Shown here: positions 17,985 through 29,991 of the stretch, one piece after another
How the letters are laid out: every line of letters begins with the position of its first letter
Position numbering within the stretch: the stretch's first letter is position 1
DNA from: Pelagibacterales bacterium SAG-MED38
Lineage (GTDB): Bacteria > Pseudomonadota > Alphaproteobacteria > Pelagibacterales > Pelagibacteraceae
Length of the DNA stretch: 64,000 nucleotides
Reading direction: 5' to 3'
Assembly: GCA_014653585.1 (NCBI GenBank)
Contig: JACWEH010000002.1
Coordinates: 23,999-87,998, forward strand
The notes under the pieces: model-generated
What the model saw: the letters and a program-made list of their open reading frames with translations, nothing else
What the model was told of the DNA's origin: nothing
Database searches by the model: none
Made by a program: the position numbers and the translations under genes

Positions 17985-20900
17985 ATGAGTAAAGAATTAT
18001 CAAATCTTTTTAAAAATACAGAAATTACAGACTCTCAAAATTTCAATAGTATTAAAATATCTTTAGCAAGTCCTGAAAAGATTAAATCATGGACTTATGG
18101 TGAAATTAAAAAGCCTGAAACAATTAACTATCGTACTTTTAGACCAGAGAAAGACGGTTTATTCTGCGCGAGGATATTTGGTCCCATTAAAGATTACGAG
18201 TGTTTGTGTGGAAAATATAAAAGAATGAAATTTAGAGGAATAATTTGCGAAAAATGTGGAGTCGAAGTAACAAAATCAAATGTTCGAAGAGAACGTATGG
18301 GACATATTAATTTAGCTACACCAGTTGCACATATATGGTTTCTAAAATCTCTACCAAGCAGAATAGCTTTAGCTGTAGATATGAAATTAAAAGAAATCGA
18401 AAGAGTGCTATACTTTGAAAACTTTATTGTAATTGAACCTGGCTTGACAGGATTAAAAAAAAATCAACTTTTAAATGAAGAAGAATTAGCGAAATATCAA
18501 GATGAATTTGGTGAAGAAGCTTTTACAGCAGGCATTGGAGCAGAGGCTGTTTTAGAGATGCTAAAAAATTTAGATTTAGATTTAGAAAAAAAAAATTTAG
18601 TAAATTACATCAAAGAAACGAAATCTAAGGTCAATGAAGAAAGAGCAATTAAAAGATTAAAACTAATAGAGTCTTTTATCGAGACAGGTCAAAAACCAGA
18701 ATGGATGATAATGACAGTTGTTCCTGTCATCCCTCCAGAATTAAGACCACTTGTTCCACTTGATGGAGGTCGTTTCGCCACTTCAGATCTAAATGATTTG
18801 TATAGAAGAGTTATAAACAGAAACAATCGTTTAAAAAGACTAATGGATCTAAAAGCTCCTGATATTATAGTTAGAAACGAAAAAAGAATGCTACAGGAGT
18901 CTGTAGATGCACTATTCGATAATGGCAGAAGAGGTAGAGTAATTACAGGAACAGGTAAGAGACCTCTTAAATCTTTGGCTGAAATGTTAAAAGGAAAACA
19001 AGGTAGATTTAGACAAAATCTTCTTGGCAAACGAGTAGATTATTCTGGAAGGTCTGTAATTGTGGTTGGTCCAGATTTAAAATTACATGAATGTGGTCTA
19101 CCAAAAAAAATGGCTTTAGAATTATTTAAACCATTTTTATATGCAAGACTTAATAAACTTGGCTTAGCCTCAACAATAAAACAAGCTAAAAAATTAGTTG
19201 AGAAAGAAACTAATGCAGTTTGGGACGCACTAGAGCTTATTGTTAGAGAACATCCTGTATTATTAAACAGAGCTCCAACTCTTCACAGATTGGGAGTTCA
19301 AGCTTTTGAACCTAAGTTAATTGAGGGAGACGCAATTGAATTGCACCCACTAACTTGTGCAGCGTTTAATGCTGATTTCGATGGAGATCAAATGGCGGTG
19401 CATGTCCCTTTAAGTTTAGAGGCTCAGTTAGAAGCAAGAATATTGATGTTATCTACTAATAATATTTTATCACCATCAAACGGTAAGCCAATCATTGTTC
19501 CAAGTCAGGATATGATTTTAGGTATCTATTATTTGTCGCAAGAGCCTCTAACAGATAAACCAGCTGGATATTTTTTAAATGCTGATCAAATAGAGTTTGC
19601 TTTATCCTCAGGTCAACTAAAAGTGCATAGTACGATTATTTCTAGATTTGAAACACTTGATGAAAATGGTAATAAAAAACTTGAGAAATATACTTCTACT
19701 GCAGGAAGATTTTTGCTGGCTAACTTATTACCAAAAAATAAAGATATTAAATTTTCTTTAGTAGACAGATTACTACCTAAAAAAGTAGTTTCAGAGGTGA
19801 TAGATATCGTATTTAGATTTTGTGGACAAAAAACTACAGTAATATTCTGTGATAAACTAAAAGACTTAGGTTTTAAACATGCCTTTAAAGCTGGAATTTC
19901 TTTTGGAAAAGATGATTTGATTATACCATCAAATAAAACACAATTAATTGATGATACAAAGAAATTGATTGCTGATTATGAAACTCAATATGCAGAAGGA
20001 CTAATTACAAGAGGAGAAAAATATAATAAAGTAGTTGATGCTTGGTCTAAATGTACGGATAAAGTAGCTGGAGAAATGATGAAGGGTATCTCGGCAACAG
20101 AAAAAACCTCAGATGGATTAAAAATTAATTCAGTTTTTATGATGGCTGATAGTGGTGCAAGAGGTTCAGCTGCACAGATGAAACAATTAGCAGGTATGAG
20201 AGGATTAATTGCCAAACCATCCGGTGAAATTATTGAAAGTCCAATTACATCTAATTTTAAAGAGGGCTTAACTGCTTTGGAGTATTTTAATTCAACCCAC
20301 GGGGCAAGAAAGGGTTTAGCTGATACAGCTTTAAAAACTGCGAGTTCTGGTTATTTAACAAGAAGACTTTGTGATGTTGCACAAGATTTAACAATAACCA
20401 AGAAAGACTGTGATTGTAAAAAACCAGGTTTTATTGAGTTATCTGAAATCTTAGAAGGAGGAAATGTAGTCGTAAGTTTATCTGAGAGAGCTTTAGGAAG
20501 AGTTGCTTTTGATGATGTTAAACATCCAATCACTGGTGACGTAATAATCAAAAAATTATCAATGATAGATGAGGCAGGTTGCGACCTAATTGATGCAGCT
20601 GGCATAAAATCTGTTAAAGTTTATTCTGTAATGACTTGTGGATCTAAAGAGGGCGTGTGTGCCATTTCTTATGGAAGAGATTTATCAAGAGGTAAAATGG
20701 TTCATGTTGGAGAGGCTATTGGAATGATATCAGCTCAATCAATTGGAGAGCCGGGAACACAATTAACAATGAGAACTTTTCACGTTGGAGGAACTGCTTC
20801 AGTTAAACAGGACTCACAAATTGTAAGTAAAAATGAAGGAGTTTTAAGAATTATTAATTCAAACATCTTAGAAGATTCTAAAAAGAATTTAATTGTTATG

Positions 20901-22154
20901 GGACGAAATACTCAGCTATCTATAGAAGATGATAAAGGAGTTCAAATTGCAATTTATAAAGTAGCTTATGGATCTAGATTATTTTTTAAAAATGGAGAGA
21001 AAATCAAAGCAAATACAAAGATTTGTGAATGGGATCCTTACACTACACCAGTAATTGCTGAAAAAAGCGGTATAACAAGTTATGTAGATTTGATTGACGG
21101 TGTGTCAATACAAGAAACCACTGATGATGTTACAGGAATATCATCAAAATCTGTAGTTGATTGGAGATCTCAATCAAAAAGTACAGATTTAAAACCAAGA
21201 ATTACTTTGAGAGATGAAAAAGGAAATGTAATTAAAAAGGCTGATGATAATGAAGCAAGATATTATTTAGTCCCAGACTCAATTTTATCGGTAAAAGATG
21301 GACAAAAAGTTTCAGCAGGAGATGTTATTGCTAGATTACCAAAAGAAACAACTAAGACAAAAGATATTACAGGGGGTCTCCCTAGAGTTGCAGAGTTATT
21401 TGAGGCAAGAAAAGCTAAAGACAGCGCGATAATAGCAGAAAATGATGGTCAAGTTATTTTTGGTAAAGAGGTTAGAGGGAAACAGCGTGTTTCAATAGTT
21501 CCTGAGGACGGAAATGAACCTTCAAATTATTTAATACCAAAAGGAAAACACATTAATTTTAATCAGGGCGAAAAAATAAATAAAGGTGAATATCTTTTAG
21601 ATGGACAACCCTTACCACATGATATTCTAAGAATTATGGGTATCAAAGATTTGACAGAGTATTTTGTAAATCAGGTTCAAGAAGTTTATAGACTTCAAGG
21701 TGTTATTATAAATGATAAACATATTGAAACAATTTTAAGACAAATGCTTAAAAAAATTGAGGTAAAATCTTCAGGTGATTCTACATATTTGCCAGGTGAA
21801 ATTGTTGATAGAATTAAATTTGAAAATATTAATGAAAAACTTAAATCGGAGAATAAAACTCCAGCAGTTGGTGAAAGAGTTCTTATGGGAATTACTAAAG
21901 CGTCATTACAGACTGAGTCATTTATTTCTGCAGCCTCCTTCCAGGAAACTACTAGAGTTTTAACCGATGCTGCAATTAAAGGAAAAATTGATCCATTAAA
22001 TGGATTAAAAGAAAATGTGATTGTAGGTAGATTGGTGCCTGCAGGTACAGGAAATATTAAGAATAGATGGAATAAAAAAGCGTTAGAAGATGATAATAAA
22101 TTCCTATCAGAGCAGGAGAAGTTAGAAGCTTCAGAAAACCAAGCAAATCAATAA
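17985..22154 (+). CDS. rpoC: RNA polymerase subunit beta'
   Basis: Largest catalytic subunit, 1389 residues. The N-terminal zinc ribbon has [20 protein letters not shown] near residue 70, the active-site [14 protein letters not shown] motif lies near residue 463, and the C-terminal trigger loop and bridge-helix regions ([23 protein letters not shown], here [18 protein letters not shown]) are intact. A second zinc site with CDCKK and later Cys residues is visible near residue 815. It is the last gene before a 156-base gap and the rpsL operon; no intrinsic terminator is seen after it. Confidence 0.99.
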   Translation: MSKELSNLFKNTEITDSQNFNSIKISLASPEKIKSWTYGEIKKPETINYRTFRPEKDGLFCARIFGPIKDYECLCGKYKRMKFRGIICEKCGVEVTKSNVRRERMGHINLATPVAHIWFLKSLPSRIALAVDMKLKEIERVLYFENFIVIEPGLTGLKKNQLLNEEELAKYQDEFGEEAFTAGIGAEAVLEMLKNLDLDLEKKNLVNYIKETKSKVNEERAIKRLKLIESFIETGQKPEWMIMTVVPVIPPELRPLVPLDGGRFATSDLNDLYRRVINRNNRLKRLMDLKAPDIIVRNEKRMLQESVDALFDNGRRGRVITGTGKRPLKSLAEMLKGKQGRFRQNLLGKRVDYSGRSVIVVGPDLKLHECGLPKKMALELFKPFLYARLNKLGLASTIKQAKKLVEKETNAVWDALELIVREHPVLLNRAPTLHRLGVQAFEPKLIEGDAIELHPLTCAAFNADFDGDQMAVHVPLSLEAQLEARILMLSTNNILSPSNGKPIIVPSQDMILGIYYLSQEPLTDKPAGYFLNADQIEFALSSGQLKVHSTIISRFETLDENGNKKLEKYTSTAGRFLLANLLPKNKDIKFSLVDRLLPKKVVSEVIDIVFRFCGQKTTVIFCDKLKDLGFKHAFKAGISFGKDDLIIPSNKTQLIDDTKKLIADYETQYAEGLITRGEKYNKVVDAWSKCTDKVAGEMMKGISATEKTSDGLKINSVFMMADSGARGSAAQMKQLAGMRGLIAKPSGEIIESPITSNFKEGLTALEYFNSTHGARKGLADTALKTASSGYLTRRLCDVAQDLTITKKDCDCKKPGFIELSEILEGGNVVVSLSERALGRVAFDDVKHPITGDVIIKKLSMIDEAGCDLIDAAGIKSVKVYSVMTCGSKEGVCAISYGRDLSRGKMVHVGEAIGMISAQSIGEPGTQLTMRTFHVGGTASVKQDSQIVSKNEGVLRIINSNILEDSKKNLIVMGRNTQLSIEDDKGVQIAIYKVAYGSRLFFKNGEKIKANTKICEWDPYTTPVIAEKSGITSYVDLIDGVSIQETTDDVTGISSKSVVDWRSQSKSTDLKPRITLRDEKGNVIKKADDNEARYYLVPDSILSVKDGQKVSAGDVIARLPKETTKTKDITGGLPRVAELFEARKAKDSAIIAENDGQVIFGKEVRGKQRVSIVPEDGNEPSNYLIPKGKHINFNQGEKINKGEYLLDGQPLPHDILRIMGIKDLTEYFVNQVQEVYRLQGVIINDKHIETILRQMLKKIEVKSSGDSTYLPGEIVDRIKFENINEKLKSENKTPAVGERVLMGITKASLQTESFISAASFQETTRVLTDAAIKGKIDPLNGLKENVIVGRLVPAGTGNIKNRWNKKALEDDNKFLSEQEKLEASENQANQ

Positions 22155-22183
22155 AAAAAACACATAAAATCAAAGGTTTTAAT

Positions 22184-22211
22184 TTGACAAAGTGTGATTA
22201 TTAAGTATTTT
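22184..22211 (+). promoter_or_regulatory. Candidate sigma-70 promoter of the rpsL operon
   Basis: TTGACA, 16 bases, TATTTT in the gap between rpoC and rpsL, giving a start near 22218 and a leader of about 90 bases. The -35 element is perfect and the position sensible; the -10 is a partial match. Confidence 0.55.
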
Positions 22212-22284
22212 GGCGGTGTTTTTGGTTGGAATGTAGTATCAATTAAGAGTACTAAACGCTGCCACGAATAACCTGTCAGTTATT
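22212..22284 (+). other. Possible structured leader upstream of rpsL
   Basis: A 10-bp interrupted helix can form between GGCGGTGTTT (22212-22221) and AAACGCTGCC (22254-22263, two G-T pairs). Inside it AGTA (22235-22238) can stack with TACT (22250-22253). A second hairpin AATAAC/GTTATT with a 6-base loop follows at 22267-22284. This GC-rich patch stands out from its surroundings. If the promoter above is right, the left arm of the long helix is only partly transcribed, so the structure may need an upstream start or may be chance. Confidence 0.38.
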
Positions 22285-22310
22285 TCATCAAAAATAAAAA
22301 ATATTATATT

Positions 22311-22682
22311 ATGCCAACAATTAATCAGTTGTTAAAAAAAAAAAGGGTCAAACAATTAAAGAGGAACAAAGTTCCTGCTTTACAAAAACAACCATTGAAA
22401 CGTGGTGTTTGTGTTAAAGTCTATACAACTACGCCAAAAAAACCAAACTCAGCTTTAAGAAAGGTTGCAAGAGTAAGGTTGTCAAATGGTTTTGAAGTTA
22501 CTGCTTATATACCTGGGGAAGGACATAATTTACAGGAACATTCTGTAGTTTTAATTAGAGGTGGAAGAGTAAAAGATTTACCTGGAGTTAGATATCATAT
22601 TCTAAGAGGCAATCTTGATACCCAAGGGGTTGCTAATAGAAAAAAACGAAGATCTTTATACGGAACAAAAAAGGGTAAATAA
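22311..22682 (+). CDS. rpsL: 30S ribosomal protein S12
   Basis: Decoding-centre protein, 123 residues. It has the [18 protein letters not shown] segment near residue 39, with the lysine of streptomycin-resistance site 42/43 present, and the [16 protein letters not shown] segment that contains the second resistance site. It opens the continuous rpsL-to-rplQ run; two bases separate it from rpsG. Confidence 0.99.
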   Translation: MPTINQLLKKKRVKQLKRNKVPALQKQPLKRGVCVKVYTTTPKKPNSALRKVARVRLSNGFEVTAYIPGEGHNLQEHSVVLIRGGRVKDLPGVRYHILRGNLDTQGVANRKKRRSLYGTKKGK

Positions 22683-22684
22683 TT

Positions 22685-23155
22685 ATGTCTAGAAAAAAAT
22701 CTCAACCCAAAAAAGATATTATTCCTGATCCTAAATTTAATTCAACAATAATTCCAAAATTAATAAATAATTTAATGTATGATGGAAAAAGAGGTATCGC
22801 ATCTAAAATTGTTTATGACGCAATTGAAAAAATTAAATCTAAATCAAAAGATGAACCTATTAATGTATTTAATGAAGCTATCAATAATATAAAACCCACT
22901 GTTGAGGTAAGATCTAGAAGAGTTGGTGGTGCAACTTATCAAGTTCCAGTTGAAGTAAAAAATAAAAGAGCCCAGGCTCTTGCAATTAGATGGTTAATAG
23001 ACTCAGCTAGAAAAAGAAAAGATAAACACATGTCAGATAAAATTTTTAATGAACTTTATGACGCCTATGAAAAAAAAGGTGCTGCAGTAAAAAAAAAAGA
23101 GGATGTACATAAGATGGCAGAGTCTAATAAAGCTTTTGCACATTTTAGGTGGTAA
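22685..23155 (+). CDS. rpsG: 30S ribosomal protein S7
   Basis: Primary 16S-binding protein of the 30S head, 156 residues, with [19 protein letters not shown] near residue 75 and the C-terminal [13 protein letters not shown] ending. In E. coli S7 represses its operon by binding the rpsL-rpsG junction; here only two bases separate the genes, so that regulation is unlikely in the same form. Confidence 0.98.
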   Translation: MSRKKSQPKKDIIPDPKFNSTIIPKLINNLMYDGKRGIASKIVYDAIEKIKSKSKDEPINVFNEAINNIKPTVEVRSRRVGGATYQVPVEVKNKRAQALAIRWLIDSARKRKDKHMSDKIFNELYDAYEKKGAAVKKKEDVHKMAESNKAFAHFRW

Positions 23156-23160
23156 ATACT

Positions 23161-25239
23161 ATGCCAAGAACTCATACTTTAGAAAAATATAGAAATATTG
23201 GTATCATGGCACATATTGATGCTGGTAAAACTACTACGACTGAAAGAATTTTATATTATACAGGTAAAAGTCACAAGATAGGTGAAGTCCATGACGGTGC
23301 AGCAACAATGGACTGGATGGAACAGGAACAAGAAAGAGGAATTACTATCACGTCAGCTGCAACTACATGTTTTTGGCAAGATCACAGAATAAATATAATT
23401 GATACTCCCGGTCACGTTGATTTTACGATTGAGGTGGAGAGATCTTTAAAAGTTTTGGATGGGGCTGTAGCTGTATTTGATGGTGTAGCTGGTGTTGAAC
23501 CACAATCTGAAACTGTATGGAGACAAGCAGATAAATATAAAGTTCCAAGAATCTGCTTCGTGAATAAATTAGATAGAACTGGCGCAGATTTTTTTAGATG
23601 TGTGGATATGATCAAGGAAAGGTTAGGAGCAAAACCTTTAGTCATTCAAGTTCCAATTGGTATTGAGTCTTCATTAACCGGAGTAGTAGATTTAGTAAAA
23701 ATGAAAGCTCAAGTTTGGAAAAATGAGGCTTTGGGTGCAGAGTGGGAATATAAAGATATACCTGAAAATCTTAAGGAAATTTCTCTAAAATACAGAACAG
23801 AGCTAGTAGAAGCAGCTGTTGAACAGGATGAAAAATTAATGGAGTCTTATCTTAATGGTGACGAGATTAAAGAAGAAGATTTAATTAAATGTATTAGAAA
23901 AGGGACATTAGATTTTAGTTTTGTACCTGTAATGACTGGTTCAGCTTTTAAAAATAAAGGTGTTCAACCATTGCTTGATGCAGTTGTAAATTACTTACCA
24001 AGTCCTGTTGACATTGGGTCAATTAAAGGAACCAAGTTAGGCAGTGATGATGAAGTTGAGATGAAATTTGAGGATAATTCACCATTTTCAGCTTTAGCTT
24101 TTAAAGTAGCTAACGACCCTTTTGTAGGATCACTAACCTTCATAAGAGTTTACTCTGGGACAATTAAAACTGGTACTGCTGTATATAATTCATCTAAAGA
24201 AAAAGAGGAGAGAGTTGGTAGAATGTTATTAATGCATGCTAATTCAAGAGAAGATATAAAAGAAGCTAATGCAGGTGATATTGTAGCTTTAGCTGGACTT
24301 AAAAATACCATAACTGGTCATACTTTGTGTGACGAAGATAATGGAGTTCTTTTAGAACCAATGGAATTTCCCGATCCAGTTATAGAGATTGCTGTTGAGC
24401 CAAAAACTAAAGCTGACCAAGAAAAAATGGGTGAGGCACTAGGAAGATTAGCAAAAGAAGATCCCTCATTTAGAGTGACATCAGATGAAGAGTCAGGACA
24501 AACAATTATAAAAGGAATGGGTGAGTTACATTTGGATATCATTGTTGATAGAATGAAAAGAGAGTTTAAAGTTGAGGCTAATGTTGGTGCTCCACAAGTT
24601 GCATATAGAGAAACAATCGAAACGTCATCTGAAGTTGAGTACACACATAAAAAACAAAGCGGTGGTGCTGGCCAATTCGCTAAGGTAAAGTTATTAGTTG
24701 AGCCACAAGAACCAGGTAAAGGCAGAGAAGTTGAAAGTAAAATAAAAGGTGGCGCTATACCAAAAGAATTTATTCCTGGAGTAGAAAAAGGGATAGAGAC
24801 TGTTTCAGATGGTGGAATTTTAGCTGGATTTCCAATGATTGATTACAAAGTAACCATTTTAGATGGATTACATCATGATGTAGATTCAAGCGTATTAGCT
24901 TTCGAGTTAGCAAGTAGAGCTTGTTTTAAAGAGGCATGTACTAAAGGCGGATTAAAACTTTTAGAGCCCGTTATGAGAGTTGAGGTAGTTACACCTGAGG
25001 ACTATATGGGAGATGTGATCGGAGATTTAAATAGTAGAAGAGGTCAAATCAGTACTCAAGACCAAAGAGGTAATGCTACTGTAATCACAGCAATGGTACC
25101 TTTAGCTAACATGTTTGGATATATTAATAGTTTAAGATCTATGTCTCAAGGGAGAGCACAATATTCTATGTTTTTTGATCATTATTCAAAAGTACCGCAG
25201 AATGTTCAAGATGAAGTTACAAAAAAAATAGCAGGTTAA
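23161..25239 (+). CDS. fusA: Elongation factor G
   Basis: GTPase that drives translocation and, with RRF, ribosome recycling. The protein of 692 residues starts [12 protein letters not shown], with G1 [11 protein letters not shown] near residue 17, G3 DTPGHVDF near 81 and G4 NKLDRTGAD near 135. I chose the ATG at 23161 because AGGTGG at 23147-23152 is a good Shine-Dalgarno at normal spacing; an in-frame GTG at 23149 would lie within that site. Unlike many bacteria, no tuf gene follows: rpsJ begins directly. Confidence 0.98.
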   Translation: MPRTHTLEKYRNIGIMAHIDAGKTTTTERILYYTGKSHKIGEVHDGAATMDWMEQEQERGITITSAATTCFWQDHRINIIDTPGHVDFTIEVERSLKVLDGAVAVFDGVAGVEPQSETVWRQADKYKVPRICFVNKLDRTGADFFRCVDMIKERLGAKPLVIQVPIGIESSLTGVVDLVKMKAQVWKNEALGAEWEYKDIPENLKEISLKYRTELVEAAVEQDEKLMESYLNGDEIKEEDLIKCIRKGTLDFSFVPVMTGSAFKNKGVQPLLDAVVNYLPSPVDIGSIKGTKLGSDDEVEMKFEDNSPFSALAFKVANDPFVGSLTFIRVYSGTIKTGTAVYNSSKEKEERVGRMLLMHANSREDIKEANAGDIVALAGLKNTITGHTLCDEDNGVLLEPMEFPDPVIEIAVEPKTKADQEKMGEALGRLAKEDPSFRVTSDEESGQTIIKGMGELHLDIIVDRMKREFKVEANVGAPQVAYRETIETSSEVEYTHKKQSGGAGQFAKVKLLVEPQEPGKGREVESKIKGGAIPKEFIPGVEKGIETVSDGGILAGFPMIDYKVTILDGLHHDVDSSVLAFELASRACFKEACTKGGLKLLEPVMRVEVVTPEDYMGDVIGDLNSRRGQISTQDQRGNATVITAMVPLANMFGYINSLRSMSQGRAQYSMFFDHYSKVPQNVQDEVTKKIAG

Positions 25240-25240
25240 A

Positions 25241-25549
25241 ATGGAAAAACAGAATATTAGAATAAAGTTGAGAGCATATGATAATAAAATCTTAGACGCG
25301 TCTACAGAGGAGATAGTAAATACAGTAAAAAGAACAGGGGCTACAATAAAAGGTCCGATACCTCTACCAACAAAAATAGAGAGATATACAGTTTTAAGAT
25401 CACCTCACATAGACAAAAAAAGTAGAGAACAATTTGAGACAAGAACCCATAAAAGATTAATAGATATTGTAGAACCAACACCACAAACTGTTGAAGCTTT
25501 AATGAAGTTAGATTTAGCATCGGGTGTAGATGTGGAGATAAAAATTTAA
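25241..25549 (+). CDS. rpsJ: 30S ribosomal protein S10 / NusE
   Basis: 30S head protein that also binds NusB in antitermination. The 102-residue protein contains the [20 protein letters not shown] signature near residue 49. It starts one base after the fusA stop and leads the S10 gene block with no leader of its own. Confidence 0.98.
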   Translation: MEKQNIRIKLRAYDNKILDASTEEIVNTVKRTGATIKGPIPLPTKIERYTVLRSPHIDKKSREQFETRTHKRLIDIVEPTPQTVEALMKLDLASGVDVEIKI

Positions 25550-25551
25550 TT

Positions 25552-26262
25552 ATGACAGAAATTGCTTTAATTGGAAAAAAATTAGGTATGACAAGGCAGT
25601 TTTATAAAACTGGAAAGGTTGTTCCTGTAACTGTGCTTAAAATGGAAAAGGCCCGTGTTATTCAAATAATTGATACTGAAAAAAGAGGATATAAAGCGGT
25701 GCAATTAGGATACGGCAAAATTAAAAGTTCAAAATTAATAAAATCAATGAAAGGTTTTTTTGCAAAAAAAAATACAGAACCAAAAAAGAGATTAAAAGAA
25801 TTTAGAGTAGAAAATATTGAAAACTATAAAGAAGGTAATGAATTCGGTTTGGAGATATTTAAGGATATAAAGTTCGTAGACACAAAGTCAAAAAGCATTG
25901 GTAAAGGTTTTGCTGGCGCGATGAAAAGACATAATTTTGGAGGTTTAAGAGCCACTCATGGAGTTTCAATTTCTCATAGATCACATGGTTCAACCGGTCA
26001 AAGACAAGATCCAGGTAAAGTTTTCAAAGGAAAAAAAATGGCTGGTCATATGGGAGACAAGCTAAGAACTATGCAGAATATTGAGATTATTATGACAGAT
26101 TTAGAAAATGATTTACTTTATTTAAAGGGCTCCATACCGGGATCAAAAAACTCTGAAGTTTTAGTAAAAAGTTCTGTAAAAAATATTGATAAACTCACAA
26201 TCGATGAAAAAATATTAATATCTGAACAAGCAAAAAAAACACCAGATAAAAAGAAAAAATAA
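25552..26262 (+). CDS. rplC: 50S ribosomal protein L3
   Basis: Early-assembly 50S protein reaching the peptidyl transferase centre. The 236-residue protein has the conserved SHGSTGQRQDPGKVFKGKKM stretch near residue 144, containing the glutamine that PrmB methylates in other bacteria. It has a Lys-rich C-terminal tail. Its stop overlaps the rplD start. Confidence 0.97.
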   Translation: MTEIALIGKKLGMTRQFYKTGKVVPVTVLKMEKARVIQIIDTEKRGYKAVQLGYGKIKSSKLIKSMKGFFAKKNTEPKKRLKEFRVENIENYKEGNEFGLEIFKDIKFVDTKSKSIGKGFAGAMKRHNFGGLRATHGVSISHRSHGSTGQRQDPGKVFKGKKMAGHMGDKLRTMQNIEIIMTDLENDLLYLKGSIPGSKNSEVLVKSSVKNIDKLTIDEKILISEQAKKTPDKKKK

Positions 26263-26885
26263 TGAAAATAGAAAAATTAAACCTAGATGGAAAAAAAACT
26301 TCAATAGAAGTTTTAGATAAAATTTTTTCAGCCAAGGTGAATCATAAGCTAGTAAGTAACGTATTATATAAGACTAATGCTAATTACAAAGGCAGGCACG
26401 CTAAAACTAAACAACAAAATGAAGTATCAGGACCTACATCAAAAATTTATGCACAAAAAGGAACAGGTAACGCTAGACATGCCAGTAAAAAAGCTCCCAT
26501 ATTTGTTGGCGGAGGTGTAGCTCATGGACCTAAAGGAGAATTATCTTATAAAATAAGAAAGTTAAACAAGAGCGAAAAGAAACAAAGCATAGCCTCTTTG
26601 ATAAGTGAAAAAATTAAGAGTAAAAACTTATTAATTTTTAATGATTTTGGAAATGAAATTAAAAAGACTAAAGAAATGAGCTTAATACTTAAAAAATTTG
26701 AAATATTTAATTCCTTAATTATTTTGGATAAATTATCAAAAAGTAAAATTGAAAAATCCATAAGAAATATTCCTAATATCAAAGTTACAGATATAAATCA
26801 CTTTAGTGCATTCGATATTGTGAAATTTAAAAAAATCGTTTTTACTGAAAGTTCAGTTAAAGAACTAGAAAAAAGGTATTCATAA
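26262..26885 (+). CDS. rplD: 50S ribosomal protein L4
   Basis: Lines the exit tunnel. The 207-residue protein has the KIYAQKGTGNARHASKKAPI loop near residue 63, the macrolide-proximal loop. In E. coli L4 autoregulates the S10 operon; no matching leader before rpsJ is present here. Confidence 0.96.
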   Translation: MKIEKLNLDGKKTSIEVLDKIFSAKVNHKLVSNVLYKTNANYKGRHAKTKQQNEVSGPTSKIYAQKGTGNARHASKKAPIFVGGGVAHGPKGELSYKIRKLNKSEKKQSIASLISEKIKSKNLLIFNDFGNEIKKTKEMSLILKKFEIFNSLIILDKLSKSKIEKSIRNIPNIKVTDINHFSAFDIVKFKKIVFTESSVKELEKRYS

Positions 26886-26886
26886 A

Positions 26887-27180
26887 ATGGATAGAATTCA
26901 CTTATACGATAAGATTTTATCACCTTTGTTGACTGAGAAAACCACAAATTTATCGAGTCAAAATAAAGTAGTTTTCAAAGTTCGTAAAAACGCTAATAAG
27001 AAAAATTTAAAAAAAAACATAGAGAAAATTTTTAAAGTAAATGTAACGAAGATTAATATTATAAATAAACAGAAAAGAACAAAGTTCACCAGAGGTAGAA
27101 AAGTTAAAATTTCTGGTTTTAAAAAAGCAATAATCACTCTTAAAAAAGGTCAAAGTATTGACTTAACAACAGGAATTTAA
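26887..27180 (+). CDS. rplW: 50S ribosomal protein L23
   Basis: Sits at the tunnel exit and docks trigger factor and SRP. The 97-residue protein contains SPLLTEKTTNLS near residue 12 and a basic KRTKFTRGRKVKISGFKKA segment. It starts one base after rplD and abuts rplB directly. Confidence 0.96.
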   Translation: MDRIHLYDKILSPLLTEKTTNLSSQNKVVFKVRKNANKKNLKKNIEKIFKVNVTKINIINKQKRTKFTRGRKVKISGFKKAIITLKKGQSIDLTTGI

Positions 27181-28020
27181 ATGGCACTAAAAACTTTTAA
27201 ACCCTACACAAAATCAACTAGAGGTACAATTCTTGTTGATAGAACTGGCTTATGGAAAGGTAAACCATTCAAGACTTTAGTTTCTCCCAAAAATGCGATG
27301 AAAGGTCGAAACAACAATGGACATATTACTTCAATTAATAGAGCTGGCGGGCATAAAAAAATGTACAGGCAGGTAGATTTTTATAGAAAGAAATTTGACT
27401 CACCTGCAACTGTTGAAAGAATAGAATACGATCCAAATAGATCTTGTTACATTATGTTAGTTAAATTTAATGATAATTCTCACGCATATTATTTGGCTCC
27501 ACAAAAAATTAAGGTTGGTGACCAAGTTGAAAATGGTTCAAAAAAAGAGATTAAAATTGGAAATTGTATGCCGTTACAGGATATTCCTGTCGGTATAGAT
27601 ATACATAATGTTGAAATTCAACCAGGTGCTGGAGGTAAAATTGCAAGATCGGCTGGTACATCTGTGACAATAAGTGGTTTGGACGGTAATTATAGTTTAA
27701 TAAAATTAGCATCAGGTGAAGTTAGAAAAATTGACTCAAGATCTTTAGCAACAATAGGAGTTTTGAGCAATCCAGATCAAAAAAATATCAAAATAGGGAA
27801 AGCTGGTAGATCAAGATGGTTGGGTAGAAGACCACACACAAGAGGAGTTGTTAAAAATCCAGTTGATCACCCCCACGGTGGTGGTGAGGGCAAGAGTGCT
27901 GGTGGAAGACATCCAGTATCACCTAAAGGTCAGTCAGCCAAAGGCCTTAAAACAAGAGATAATAAGCGTACAGATAAATTTATCGTAAGAAGAAGAAATA
28001 AGAGAAAGGATAATAAATAA
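27181..28020 (+). CDS. rplB: 50S ribosomal protein L2
   Basis: Needed for subunit association and peptidyl transferase assembly. The 279-residue protein has the hallmark [16 protein letters not shown] motif near residue 220, including the conserved histidine, and a strongly basic C-terminus. One-base overlap with rpsS. Confidence 0.99.
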   Translation: MALKTFKPYTKSTRGTILVDRTGLWKGKPFKTLVSPKNAMKGRNNNGHITSINRAGGHKKMYRQVDFYRKKFDSPATVERIEYDPNRSCYIMLVKFNDNSHAYYLAPQKIKVGDQVENGSKKEIKIGNCMPLQDIPVGIDIHNVEIQPGAGGKIARSAGTSVTISGLDGNYSLIKLASGEVRKIDSRSLATIGVLSNPDQKNIKIGKAGRSRWLGRRPHTRGVVKNPVDHPHGGGEGKSAGGRHPVSPKGQSAKGLKTRDNKRTDKFIVRRRNKRKDNK

Positions 28021-28319
28021 TGGCTAGAGCAGTCTGGAAAGGTCCTTTTGTTGAAGAAAGTTTGATGAAAAAAGTAGACAAATACAAAACAGATCCAAAA
28101 AAAATTCCAATTAAAACTTGGTCTAGAAAATCTACAATATTACCTGATTTTGTAGGTGTAAGTTTCTTAATATACAATGGAAAAAAATTTATTCCTATAA
28201 CTGTCTCTGAGGACATGGTTGGTCATAAGTTAGGTGAATTTGCTCCAACAAGAACTTTCTTCGGTCACACACCTGCGGATAAAAAGGCGAAACCAGCAGA
28301 AACTGAGGCTAAAAAATAG
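28020..28319 (+). CDS. rpsS: 30S ribosomal protein S19
   Basis: 30S head protein near the A site. The 99-residue protein has [15 protein letters not shown] near residue 37 and [15 protein letters not shown] near residue 69. The final 12 residues (Lys/Ala/Glu-rich) extend a little beyond the usual end. Confidence 0.97.
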   Translation: MARAVWKGPFVEESLMKKVDKYKTDPKKIPIKTWSRKSTILPDFVGVSFLIYNGKKFIPITVSEDMVGHKLGEFAPTRTFFGHTPADKKAKPAETEAKK

Positions 28320-28321
28320 TT

Positions 28322-28723
28322 ATGAGTAAAAAAAATAAAAAAAAAAATGTTAAAGATAAAACTGTGAAATCAATAAATAACAATATTAGATCAAGTGTTA
28401 GAAAATTAAATCCTATTTTAAGAGGAATTGTAGGAAAAAAAGTAGATATAGCTATCAGAGATTTAGAATTTTCTGAAAAAAGAATAACAAAAGATATAAA
28501 AAAAACAATAAGTTCAGCTGTTGCGAATGCAGAAAATAATTTTCAATATGATATTGATAAATTAATAGTTAAAGAAGCTTATTGTGGTAAAAAAATTATT
28601 ATGAAACGATTTAGACCAAGAGCAAAAGGAAGAGCAGCACCAATAATAAAACCTTATTCAAGTGTAACAATAATTTTATCTGAAATAAAAAATATGGAAA
28701 GAAGACATGGGACAAAAAGTTAA
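28322..28723 (+). CDS. rplV: 50S ribosomal protein L22
   Basis: Tunnel-constriction protein. The 133-residue protein has a Lys-rich N-terminal extension of about 18 residues, then [15 protein letters not shown], and the C-terminal beta-hairpin with [13 protein letters not shown]. Its 3' end overlaps rpsC by 17 bases. Confidence 0.95.
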   Translation: MSKKNKKKNVKDKTVKSINNNIRSSVRKLNPILRGIVGKKVDIAIRDLEFSEKRITKDIKKTISSAVANAENNFQYDIDKLIVKEAYCGKKIIMKRFRPRAKGRAAPIIKPYSSVTIILSEIKNMERRHGTKS

Positions 28724-29387
28724 TCCTGTAGGTTTTAGATTAGGAGTTAATAGAGGTTGGGACTCTGTTTGGTATGCTAAAAAGAAGGACTTTGGTAATT
28801 TTTTAATCGAAGACTTTAAAATAAGAGAATATATAAAAAAAAATGTCATAAACTCAGGTGTTTCTAAAGTTATGATAGAGAGGACTTCTAATAAGTGTTA
28901 CGTAACAATTTACACATCAAGACCAGGATTTGTAATTGGAAAAAAGGGTAGTGACATTGATAAAATCAAAAATAACCTATCAAAATTTACTAAAAATGAA
29001 GTAGCTTTAAATATAAAAGAAGTCAAAAAACCAGAAACTAATGCTTTTTTAGTTGCAGAAAATATAGCTCAACAATTAGTAAAAAGAATTTCATATAGAC
29101 GTGCAATGAAAAGAGCGATGCAATCTTGCTTAAGACTTGGAGCCAAAGGAATTAAAGTCTCCATAAGTGGCAGATTAGGAGGAAATGAAATTGCTAGGAC
29201 AGAGTGGTTAAGAGATGGAAGCATTCCTTCACATACTTTAAGAGCTGATATTGATTATGCTGAATCTGAAGCTTTGACAACATACGGGATAATAGGAATA
29301 AAAGTTTGGATTTATAAGGGTGAGGTTTTTGCCAAAGAATTCAGTCAAGAAACAAATAAAACAATTTCAAAAGTGAGTGCAAAATAA
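28707..29387 (+). CDS. rpsC: 30S ribosomal protein S3
   Basis: Lines the mRNA entry channel. The 226-residue protein begins [13 protein letters not shown], has a KH domain with [12 protein letters not shown] near residue 73, and a C-terminal [15 protein letters not shown] segment near residue 155. The start lies within the end of rplV, and it overlaps rplP by one base. Confidence 0.98.
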   Translation: MGQKVNPVGFRLGVNRGWDSVWYAKKKDFGNFLIEDFKIREYIKKNVINSGVSKVMIERTSNKCYVTIYTSRPGFVIGKKGSDIDKIKNNLSKFTKNEVALNIKEVKKPETNAFLVAENIAQQLVKRISYRRAMKRAMQSCLRLGAKGIKVSISGRLGGNEIARTEWLRDGSIPSHTLRADIDYAESEALTTYGIIGIKVWIYKGEVFAKEFSQETNKTISKVSAK

Positions 29388-29797
29388 TGTTACAGCCTGT
29401 AAGAACTAAATGGAGGAAGGCCCACAAAGGAAGAATTCATGGCAAAGCATCAAGAGCAAACTTTATCAATTATGGTGCCTATGCGTTAAAAGCTTTAACA
29501 CCGGAGAGAGTCACAGGTAAACAAATTGAGGCTGCTAGAGTTGCCTTAACCAGACATATGAAAAGACAGGGAAGAGTTTGGACAAGAATATTTCCTAATA
29601 TACCGGTATCAAAAAAACCTATTGAGGTAAGAATGGGAAAAGGGAAAGGTTCTCCAGAATATTATGCTTGCAGGGTTAAACCAGGAAGGATTCTATTTGA
29701 AGTTGATGGTGTTTCTGAGCAAATTGCTAAAGAGGCTCTATACAAGGCTTCAGCAAAACTTCCAATAAAAACAAAAACAATTAAAAGATTTTTATAA
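29387..29797 (+). CDS. rplP: 50S ribosomal protein L16
   Basis: A-site tRNA accommodation on the 50S. The 136-residue protein contains [17 protein letters not shown] near residue 62 and [19 protein letters not shown] near residue 83. Between rpsC (one-base overlap) and rpmC (two-base gap). Confidence 0.98.
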   Translation: MLQPVRTKWRKAHKGRIHGKASRANFINYGAYALKALTPERVTGKQIEAARVALTRHMKRQGRVWTRIFPNIPVSKKPIEVRMGKGKGSPEYYACRVKPGRILFEVDGVSEQIAKEALYKASAKLPIKTKTIKRFL

Positions 29798-29799
29798 AT

Positions 29800-29991
29800 A
29801 TGAAAAAAAAGGAAATTAAAAAATTATCAAAGGATGAAATCCTAAAAAATATAGATAAATTTAAGAAAGATTTATTTAATTTTAGATTCCAAAAAATTAA
29901 CTCACAAGTAACTAATCCTTCAAAAATTAGTGAAACCAAGAAAACGATTGCTAGACTGAAAACTTCATTAAAAGGGAAAATAAATGCCTAA
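29800..29991 (+). CDS. rpmC: 50S ribosomal protein L29
   Basis: Small helical tunnel-exit protein of 63 residues. Two-helix pattern with [21 protein letters not shown] near the middle, matching the family's LF.LRFQ..tgQ.. region. Overlaps the rpsQ start by eight bases. Confidence 0.93.
   Translation: MKKKEIKKLSKDEILKNIDKFKKDLFNFRFQKINSQVTNPSKISETKKTIARLKTSLKGKINA

Noticed and set aside
22212..22263. The inverted repeat after rpoC as an intrinsic terminator.
   Set aside because: The loop is 32 bases and no T run follows the right arm.
23149..23160. Upstream GTG start for fusA.
   Set aside because: It lies within the AGGTGG Shine-Dalgarno serving the ATG at 23161, and the extra residues are not in the family.
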